From Harmothoe impar (lineage: Eukaryota; Annelida; Polychaeta; Phyllodocida; Polynoidae): a stretch of 64,000 nt of DNA. Positions 55,140 through 64,000 of the stretch are shown here, in pieces; positions within the stretch are counted from its first letter, which is position 1, and each line of letters starts with the position of its first letter. The notes beneath the pieces were generated by a model. The model searched no databases. It was not told where the DNA came from and saw nothing but the letters and a program-made list of their open reading frames with translations. Both the position numbers and the translations under genes were made by a program. The DNA lies in the NCBI GenBank assembly GCA_947462335.1, contig OX381714.1, forward strand, positions 39,281,360-39,345,359. Direction: 5' to 3'.

Positions 55140-58100
55140 GGTTTTATTGTCGTTTCCTTTTAATTTATTTCCTTCATTTCATTACTTTTCATTTACGTTT
55201 TGTCGGTTTTATTTGGTTAATTAGTTTTGTTGTTTTAATTTAGATTTAGTTTGGTTTATCGGTTGTCGTCACTAAAAAATGCCCCTAAATAAGTAAAAAA
55301 CAACAACTGTGTTAGTCAATCTTGTTTTGTTGCAGAGAAAATTACTTGCAGTGTAAGATCTAGTACAAATTCATCTGTGCCAAAGTAAAATTGACTAACA
55401 CATTGCAAAAAACAAATAAACAAAAAGTTGACTTCCACTTGGAAGTGCATAGGACATGAAGTTGGTCCTATATATGTGATCTATGTGCCCCAAATCACTG
55501 AGATCAAAATGGGAATCTTTCAATGTTGCGAATACATTATAAGATTCTATGAAAGATGCTATAGCAGTGAGTCCATGCATGACACGATCACAGTGTGATG
55601 CGGTCACTGCTATCACTAAGGTACAACTAAAGGCCATGGCACACTGTGAGCAAATAGGATATATTGGCCTTAAAATAAAATGACTAGATCTCTATTTGTG
55701 TATCCAGTGTGACTGGGCCTTGAGACAAAGTCAGATTCGTAATCGGATTAGCAATCGTGTGGCAGCTTTGTTTAAAGAGCGATAAGGAGCTTCCACACGA
55801 TTTCCAAATGAGTCAAAATAATAATCAATAACTGTCAGAGACAGTGCAATTATTATAAAGCAATACATGTGTGACATCATATGGTGCCACGCAGTCCCTT
55901 CTGCAAGGATGTGCGACAATTTGGATTTGAAATAAGTGTGATGTGTTTGAAAGAAAAATGTCTAGTTCTTAAGAACATGTTATTTTATGAGAACATCAAG
56001 AGAACTATGATGCATTGATGTCATGATGAATGGAAGTTTTTACCTAGCATTGTATAATGATAACATATGTTTCTATACACTTGCAGCTAATAAACATTCT
56101 TCATACTATTAAACAGGTGTTATTGTTTCATTCCCGTTGTTCTAATCATCATCAGAATACATTCAGGCCATACAGTTGGTGGGATAATTAGAAAACTAGT
56201 AGCAGCTATCTTTGTGTGTGGATCATTTATATATCTCTTAAAAATTATCAAAATAAATCACCCATTTGTCAACATAATTATAATATAGGTAAACCCTTTT
56301 TACCCAGTTCGTCCCCTTTCTTTGCTCATTAATCAAAAATCACCCATTCACAGGGAGTATCATATTAAAACTGAAAAGGCGAAGGGATAGTTGTAATGGT
56401 TGTGAATCAAAAGCGGACATGAACCAAAACTTTGAAATAAGTCAGCTGCATATGCTAATTAGGGCCTTATGTATTTTGAAACAAATCTGCTATACAAGCT
56501 ACATTTTGTAGCACACTCTATCCTGAATTTGACTTGGACACCCACGCTACTTGCAGATATAGCGTACGTATCATATAATTCCGACCTTGACACAATGAGA
56601 GGAGAATACACAAAATAATTATGTGTATTCTGTGAGATCCCTTTGAAGTTGGATGTGTATTTCCGAATACACAAGGCCACGGTGGACTTTTAATCCCTTA
56701 ATTGATGTAATTAATGATTGTGTATTGGGTTGCCCCTACCCTTATCAGTCTAAATAGCCAGCCGATCAGAAATGGATCCGCTTTCGCTCCATATCCTCAT
56801 TACAATATTTATATGAGGCTAACGCCAATCTCGCTCCGAGTCTAGGCGTTAGTACTGTAAGGTCCACTGAATTATCCTGCATTTGCATCTCAGATGCATG
56901 GTAATAAACGGCTTCCCCTCACGGTGGCAGCACTGAGTAGGCCCTTGTCAGCTGCACATCACTAAACATCATAAGATACTAGTCTGGTGTGCGACTACAG
57001 ATGGCACTACCGGGCTAAAGTAAATACGGGTAAGTGTTGTATTCTTTGCTGGAATCATTTTTCTTTTCTTTGTCTCTGTCTTTGAAAGGCTTTGAAAGGC
57101 ACTTTCTATGGTTGAATGTCAGGACATGCTAGCAGTACACTCCAACAAGGAGGGCTGTCTATAACAATGCAGAAAGTGAAATATTCATAGTGGCTATTAA
57201 AGCTTTATGTCAGCTTTAAACCAATGGAACAAACACTGTATAGGATTGAGTAATGGCCTGTCATGATTTAATATGATTGGGGCCTTTCTAAAAGGCTATT
57301 CCATAGTAATATGTTTTAAAGTTGAACATCATTGGTGAGATAAAGATTTACTTTCGATTATTTTGTTATGGTCATGATATGCGTTCACATAATTCAGTCA
57401 AAATGTGTCTGTACTTATTGTGCAGGCCTAGTTATAGAACTTACCACCAGATGGCAGTACATGACATCTTAGTGGCCGCAGTCATCTCGGGCATAAACAC
57501 AGTCTCGGGCCCCGACTGTATGTATACAGTCTGGGAGAGTCAGCTACATTTCCAGTCTTTGTAGATTATAAATGTACATTTTGTATAAGAGTTTATAGTA
57601 ATGAGTAAGTGAAAACTAGGTCGACAGTGTTGTGTGTACAGGTACCCTGGCTTGGCTCTGCAATTAGGAGCCTTTCAGAAAACACACTCTACTATATCAA
57701 ATTTCCGGGAGAGGCTATCTGGGTAATCAATTTAGCATTGCTTGCTTTAGAATGCTAAAATATAGGGCTACATTTACATATATCCTACATTTTAAATGGA
57801 CTCTCAGAACCAAATTTACAGCAAAATATCTCATGAAAAATGAGAAATCACCTTCAAAATGGAGGGGTCTAAAAGTGTAGGCACATATATATATATATAT
57901 TTACATGCTATATATATTTATGTCTACCATCTATTACCTGAATACTGAAGTGATTAAAATATAATTAGCTCCCGGATTTACACATATGTGGAGCCACTTT
58001 TACTGAGAAGTAGTAGATTCCATATGTAAGACACCCTCCACTGCAACTGGATCACCACCAATCACACTCTAGCAGGGGAGGGCTATTGATGACCCAACCC

Positions 58101-58363
58101 AGTGCATGCAGAGAGAGGACTCTCTTGTCCGACCAAAACACTCTACTTTTTGCAAACAGAAATCAATTTGAAAAGGTTCTAGTGGACCTAGAATTATAAT
58201 TCCTTCGACATTGTCTTAATTAAGATCTCTTCTATGAAGTATGCACGAAAAACACACCTTTTTTTGCAATAATGCATAAATGGCCTGAACACCCTACATG
58301 TTCAATATCCATATGTCTCTGTGGTTGGATCCGGGATTGGATCCCGGGGTGGGTGACTCACAG
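55140..58363. other. Intergenic, no gene seen
   Basis: AT-rich. A cluster of TAAT/ATTA cores lies at 56690-56730 (CCTTAATTGATGTAATTAAT). A possible donor ACGG|GTAAGT near 57028 has no coding frame attached. Confidence 0.5.
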
Positions 58364-58435
58364 TCCCAGGTGGTCTAGTGGTTAGGATTCCGCGCTTTCA
58401 CCGCGGCGGCCGGGGTTCGATTCCCCGTTTGGGAA
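58364..58435 (+). tRNA. tRNA-Glu (anticodon UUC)
   Basis: A 72-base cloverleaf. Acceptor TCCCAGG pairs with TTTGGGA through G-T wobbles, with discriminator A. The D arm contains GTCTAGTGGTTAGGA (A box). The anticodon stem is CCGCG/CGCGG around CTTTCAC, with TTC at 58397-58399. The T arm is CGGGG-TTCGATT-CCCCG (B box). No CCA is encoded and no intron is present. A TTTT run at 58443-58446 is the expected RNA polymerase III terminator. Confidence 0.97.
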
Positions 58436-58442
58436 GGTACTG

Positions 58443-58446
58443 TTTT
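58443..58446 (+). terminator. RNA polymerase III terminator
   Basis: TTTT, seven bases after the end of the tRNA-Glu gene. Confidence 0.7.
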
Positions 58447-58449
58447 AGG

Positions 58450-59988
58450 CTTGGTATGTCTTACAGGTCACACATTAATTATGTCAAAGTTACTGTAGCC
58501 TGCACTGTAGTATACGGTACCCTTCTGTGCAGTGCTGATATGGGCCTTAAATACAGGTGGAATTACCAAATTACCCAATGACGGAACGAGTGAACTGATA
58601 ACATTTGACCACTGTAGAGCTACTAAGGCCAACTTGATAGAAATGTTATCATTTACAAGCCCAACTGTCATAGTATTATGTCTTTATTATCGACCAATCA
58701 GAAGCCATTAGACTAATCATGATTAGAAATCATTTTCACTTAAAGTATTGTCTCGAAAGGAAAACCAGCGGGAACTGCAGAGCTATTGGGACCTATTGGA
58801 GAGGGGTCCGACATTGGCACATAGCCCGGCGCCTGAATGACAGTTTTAGGTCCCTTGGGTCAATTAAAGTAGTTAAACGTTGTCATAGGGGCATCTCGGG
58901 GGGCATGTATAATCCTTTGAATTCTGTGAACTAGCCTATATAGCACCTATAATTATGAGAGGAAACGATTGCCTTGAGGACATTTCCCTAGAAAAAAACA
59001 CACACCCGTACTGACACACATTGATAATTGAGGGGGTGGTCATATTGTATAACACATTTCACGTGTGACCTTAGGGGCATGTAGATGAACTTGTAAACAT
59101 CTTAATTAGGCCTACCTTCAACGATTAGCAGACACTCATGCTAACTACCAATCAGGTCTGCTTAATTGCACGTCCATATATCGGTAGTGCTCAGCGTTCC
59201 AGTGATGGAATGCATATGACGTCATAGTCCTACGAGTATGACGTCATCATTATCTCTTGTTCTGGTGGTGACGATAGCATACGTTAAGCCAATAACATGC
59301 AAATATGGATGTAGCAAGGGGTTGAATACTGTATCGGTATTGTGATAGGTTTGATAATAATTATAATGAAAAGAGAACAAATTTATGTTAAAATATTGCT
59401 ATGTTTGCTTAGTACGTACGACGTACATAAGGGAGTGATGGGACCCTTTTTCCTTACCCCTTTATATAATTCATCAGTGCCTCTGGAAAGTCTGACTTGG
59501 GGGTAGGGGGCATGGTCTCGGTTGGGGGTATATATGGGATTTTCCAGGCGTAGGTCTACATGTGTAATGCCCTTATTTATACTTATCTAAGTTATAGTAA
59601 AATTAGGTGATGAGGAGGGTTCCCTGTACCCATTTTCCTACGCCAATGTATATATTATACCGACAAAAAGAAAAACGATAATAAGCAACATGCCATTGAG
59701 AACAAAGGGGGAAAGCATGCCTCACATCGTACAGCCATAGGCTGTGGGGACAGGTGGCTATCATATACATCCTTTGTGTTTCACAAAGACAAAGATGTGT
59801 AAATAAACATCATCAGTCACCATCTGTGGTCCATCTCTCTCAGTCTGACTCTCACTACAGGCATATACATGTATAGTGCAGCACGTGTGTGTGACAGCCT
59901 AGACATAGCTAGATCACTGGTCATGATACACACAGGAGAGTAAACACGCATACAAATAGGGGGACCAGGTTCCCCATATATATATATA

Positions 59989-60066
<78 letters not shown>

Positions 60067-61150
60067 TATTTATGATTATATATATATTATATGACTAGCA
60101 TAACCCAGCTGGCTGTCCTCTAGAAGTATCTGTCTTGGTGTGTGTATGTCCCCCTGTTTTATGTCTGGCCACATAACGTTGAACTGTTTTATGTATTGCA
60201 GTTGTATGTATTGGTATTCCTGTAAATTAACTATGTTGTTCTATTCACTTAAAGGGAGCTGCGTCTCCAATACACACTTGGCTCTCATCGAAAGACTTTA
60301 CTTGTAAAGGATCTGTTGCCAATAAAAATTACCAAACTCAAAAAACTCAAACTCATCACCCCCCCCCCCCCACCCCTCACCACCAAGTAATTAAAAAAAA
60401 AAGAAGTTTCATGAAGTAGTTTCTATGGGCGGCCACTCAGAAAGGATGATCAGCGCGCCCGACAGGGATCATCCTTTCTGTGTGAATCATCGCAAATAAG
60501 AATAACGTTGACAAGATCTAGTAGTGTTCCCATGTTATGTCGGAAACCGATAGTGTAATTCAGAAGCCCTTCGGATAATTATGTCCTTTTTTTTCTATAT
60601 GTCTTTACACCTACAGACAAATGGATTGTATGCCAAGTAAAGTATGTATGCATGTTTATGCTAAATACTGAGGAAGATTCTCAAAGTATCACGCTGAACG
60701 CAGATGACTCATATATTAATATGTTGTGAACAAGCAGTATAGAGGTGCTTATAGGGCCTACACCACAATCACACTTATAAATAATGTCAACTTATTTCCC
60801 TGTAAATCATTCCTAAACATCATCTGGAGACGCATTATATCACATATTACCACCCATTATTAGTGAGAAACTCAGAGTTCGAGCAGGATAATTGGAACGT
60901 GACAAACAATATAACAAAGACCGACAATTTTAATGTTTGAGTAAGTGTCAATTGAAGCTGTACAGTTAGGACACGTGCTTTCACACGGGCGTTTGTGTCA
61001 TGTCGCGTCGTTGGGCTATGAGTATGACGCCCCTCACCCCAACCCAAACTGAAAATCCTGCTTTCACACCTCCTCCTGTATCGTTCATAAGGCCCCAGAT
61101 CCCCCCTGTAAGCACTCACTTCCCTCCGGCAACTTCCACTGATACAACAG
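58450..61150. other. Intergenic, no gene seen; caveolin upstream region at right end
   Basis: No exon found. A long AT dinucleotide run is at about 59977-60062 and a C run at about 60359. The last ~200 bp are pyrimidine-rich on the plus strand and probably hold the caveolin promoter and 5' UTR, without an obvious TATA box. Confidence 0.5.
59977..60062. repeat. (AT)n microsatellite
   Basis: About 85 bp of nearly pure AT dinucleotides. Confidence 0.95.
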
Positions 61151-61212
61151 CCAGCACCAACTTATTTACTACCAGTTTTATTTTCGTGGAAAAACTCTTT
61201 TAAAAGTGCAAA

Positions 61213-61296
61213 ATGGCCGCTTCACCAATGTCCGCCTGGAGCATGGAGCCGGATATGGAGAACAGGGATCCCAACAACCTCAACGACCATCTCAAG
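61213..61296 (+). CDS. Caveolin exon 1
   Basis: Encodes MAASPMSAWSMEPDMENRDP, then NNLNDHLK, followed by an AAG|GTGAGA donor. Confidence 0.94.
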
Positions 61297-62031
61297 GTGA
61301 GACTTTTGATAATATAACTTTTTAAAGTTGATGTTTTATAATGATTGCCCTCATTACCTTTTGTAAGAAAAAAAAGTTTTGGCATAGAGCCCGATGGGAC
61401 ATCCGTTATTAAACTTAATATTACTATCGTGACAACTGTCCTCACTTTAGAAAGTAATCGTTATATATCATGACCAAGTGAAGTAACATAAGTTCGATGC
61501 ACCTCGTTTTCTGCACAAAACTTATGATGTTTTAAGAAAGAGACAATATGAGCATACTATCCAGTTTCTACCCCATACCTCATTTCACCCCATTAATTAT
61601 TTTATTATATTTATTATTCTTTTTCATTATTTTGTCAAATTGTTTACAAATGAAATCAGTGTAAAAAAAAAGTATAAAAACTCAAAAAACATCCTTGTTA
61701 TTTACAGGTGAGCTGGGAGGAGATAATCGGTGAGCCCGACCACACCCGGAGTCTGGACTTCTGCTGGAAGTGCTCCTTCAAGTGCTTCAACCTGTGGAAG
61801 TCGCTGTGCTACTGCCTCATGACCCTCTTCTGCTCCTGCTGCATCATGATGGGCTGGGGCTGTTACTTCGCTAGTGTCGCCTTCAACCATATCTGGATCC
61901 TCACCCCCTGTATCCGTGCCTACGAGATTAACCTTGGAATTTGCGGCAGGATTTATGCCATCATTGTCAAGAGTATGCTTGACCCCTTGACGGAGTCTTG
62001 TGCCAAATGTCTTAAACCATTTGCAAAATAG
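61213..62031 (+). CDS. Caveolin, two exons, cysteine-rich
   Basis: Exons 61213-61296 and 61708-62031 give 135 residues. Caveolins are hairpin membrane proteins that scaffold caveolae and bind cholesterol and signalling proteins. NRDPNNLNDHLKVSWEEIIGEP matches the family signature region in sequence and position. The scaffolding-type segment (RSLDFCWKCSFKCFNLWKSL), the hydrophobic hairpin (about 60-95), the HIW and TPCI motifs, and DPL near the end follow in order. The length is slightly short for the family. Odd: 13 cysteines, nine of them between about residues 46 and 70. The ATG is the first in frame in a good context (AAAATGGCC). The intron falls directly after HLK. Which caveolin paralogue it matches was not determined. 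Confidence 0.95.
61708..62031 (+). CDS. Caveolin exon 2
   Basis: Acceptor CTTGTTATTTACAG. Encodes VSWEEIIGEPDHTRSLDFCW onward to CLKPFAK and TAG. Codon use is GC-rich compared with the flanks, as expected for coding sequence. Confidence 0.96.
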   Translation: MSWEEIIGEPDHTRSLDFCWKCSFKCFNLWKSLCYCLMTLFCSCCIMMGWGCYFASVAFNHIWILTPCIRAYEINLGICGRIYAIIVKSMLDPLTESCAKCLKPFAK

Positions 62032-62225
62032 TGATGGTTCACTATTCAATGAGGACGAATTTAGAATATTGAACTCTAGCTACCTTGATATCAGCAGAAG
62101 AGAACTTACTGCAGCATTTATGTGATACCCATTGTGTTGGACATGGACTACTTATATTATTATTCCATACCAATGGTCAGACTGTGATGATATTTTCGTT
62201 ATGTATCAAAAATATTATTTTATGT

Positions 62226-62231
62226 AATAAA
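62226..62231 (+). terminator. Polyadenylation signal of the caveolin gene
   Basis: AATAAA about 195 bp after the stop codon, in AT-rich sequence. Confidence 0.6.
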
Positions 62232-62239
62232 ACATTCAA

Positions 62240-64000
62240 AATGATTTTCATATTCAGTGTTTTCCATGGATCCAATTCGACTATTGTCTAATGGTTCCCA
62301 CAGTTGCATCATTGTGACATGCTTTTCCCCAAGTAATTGATATGATCCGCTTGGTTTAGAATTCTTTATGTATCCTTCCCGGCGCTATGTCAAATTATTC
62401 TTGCTATTTTGAATCAAGAAGTCTTCAAGTTGCTCAAATCATGTCACTCTGATTCAATTACAAGTATTCAAATTCAAAATTATCTTCTCCAGCTCAGGGA
62501 CTAAGGCAAAATAGAGTAGTCACAGCTATCGACAATGTGTGTCTATACTATCTACTATGCTAGAATGCTTAATATCTCAGAGTGCACCATCAACCATATA
62601 AAAATGAAGTACCGATATCCAAATAAAAGACAGAAAGATAATCAAAACCATCCATAGTGTATATTGGTTTAAGAATAATACATGGTGCCAGTGAATAGCA
62701 TTATTCTAAGCAATATTGCTGTTGAATCTCTCACTAACAAAACATATCATATATGCCACAATTATAATAAATTACATGTACAACATTCAGACATATCCTA
62801 CAAGATAATATTTTACATCAATTATCTTCGAAGGCTGTATATTAGATTTTAGAAATTGACATCAACAAAGTGCCATTGTGCTACATTAGGTAATCTATTG
62901 TATAGCAGCTATCATTTGGCAATGCTACAATATACATTACAGGTTTATTCACAGGTAGGTACACTAATCACATGCATAGAAATATGATAGACTGCATGTA
63001 GTACTGGTACATGTTTTAACCTAGTAACTTTAATTGCTCTATTACATACAGCTCTTGTCAACATTGAATGAGCGCTATATTCATATCAAGGTCTCACACA
63101 AAGATTCAAGCCACGACCTGGCATTGGTGGGGGCAATATGGCTGGTGGCTATATAACATGCTCCAACAGACAGACAACTATAATTATGTGGTTTCATCGT
63201 GCCATCTAATACATCAAACCTATGTAAACATGTGAAATGCGACCACAGGTCTATGTACCAATCCCATAGTCAGCATGTTCCGGTTCAACAACTGGCCCGT
63301 GCGATTCCTCGTATAGTTAGACGGTAAGGAGAACACTATGATGATTTTTCTTTATACAACTGGTGTTTGGCCAATCTATATGACAACCACGGAGGCACCC
63401 GAAAGAACATGTTATGTAACATGAGAGGTGTCAATGAACTTTGTTTAAATGGTGCTGAAAAGGGTAACTCCATACATGGAGACCCCCCCCCACCTCCACA
63501 CTGAGGGCCTGTTCAATTCTAAACCATGCCCCCAGGCCAAAAGCCACCAAACTCTGCTCTATTATATGGGTATAGCAATAAATTACTAGTCCATAAATCC
63601 GACGGCTTAAAACCAGAGCATGACCAAAGGTAATGCATTTGAAAAAGAAATTAAGACATTAAATTTATATGTAACATATCTCATATTCATGTAGAACAGC
63701 TTGTTGTCAAAACACCAAGTTTATATAACATTAACCATTCACCTAACATGGCATACCCATGATAGCTTCCATGCCCATATAAGACAAACATAGAGAGAGA
63801 GACAACAAAGGGAGAGAACACCTGTAGAATGATGATGGAGGAGTCAGGTGAGAATGGGATCCCTATTTGTACTTTCCCCGTGGAACAAAGGCGACTTCCG
63901 GTTGCACATGCGCAGTGTAGCCGAGTCTGGCATTCATGACACATGTCCGTCTGTGCAGCATGTGGCCATACTGCTACTACATACCCACCACCAGACGGCA
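62240..64000. other. Intergenic, no gene confirmed
   Basis: AT-rich. A more GC-rich patch at about 63890-63960 contains ACTTCCGG and CATGCGCAG, motifs common in housekeeping promoters. A minus-strand frame is open there to the window edge, but no domain is recognisable. Confidence 0.4.

Noticed and set aside
57000..57035. Possible caveolin 5' noncoding exon ending ACGG|GTAAGT
   Set aside because: Single donor match 4 kb upstream with no acceptor before the caveolin ATG that I could support.

Overview
This window is nuclear DNA from an invertebrate animal. Genes are split by GT-AG introns, a tRNA-Glu gene lacks an encoded CCA end, and much of the DNA is short inverted-repeat elements, minisatellites and homopolymer runs. 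A repo-type paired-like homeobox gene (a family known from insects and invertebrate deuterostomes but not vertebrates) lies beside an acyl-CoA thioesterase 9 gene and a caveolin gene. I favour an invertebrate deuterostome such as a lancelet or acorn worm. That assignment is inference.

Layout. (1) 371-14597, minus strand: the N-terminal half of a mitochondrial ACOT9-like thioesterase in eight exons whose phases all agree. The gene runs off the left edge. Its introns carry inverted-repeat elements and a ~131-bp satellite. (2) 14598-22071: intergenic, ending in a TATA-containing promoter-like block (about 21660-22090) with a possible 7-codon first exon. (3) 26138-38315: a complete, apparently young Ty3/Gypsy-type endogenous retrovirus-like element of 12,178 bp. 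It has two 866-bp LTRs that look identical, a 4-bp TGTG target duplication, and gag, pol and env reading frames. Pol is reached by a textbook -1 frameshift signal at the gag stop codon. Env has a furin-type site followed by a fusion-peptide-like segment, as in baculovirus F and insect errantivirus proteins. (4) 44051-51492, plus strand: the repo homeobox gene, with the homeodomain split over three exons and an OAR motif near the C terminus. If the exon at 22072 belongs to it, the retroelement sits in its first intron. (5) 51493-58363: gene-poor, with a long field of diverged tandem repeats. (6) 58364-58435: tRNA-Glu(UUC). (7) 61213-62031, plus strand: a two-exon, very cysteine-rich caveolin.

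The host genes have no evident shared pathway: mitochondrial acyl-CoA hydrolysis, glial or neural transcription control, membrane scaffolding and translation. What ties the window together is mobile DNA. At least seven non-autonomous elements have termini of the form CAC(A/T)G(A/T)(G/A)(A/G)AA. Most are flanked by a 2-bp direct repeat, often TA, and several are filled with short internal palindromic repeats. One of them carries a nested 71-bp retrotransposon tail with its own 9-bp target duplication.

Limits: first and last exons, transcription starts and repeat families were judged by eye. No alignment or database search was possible.
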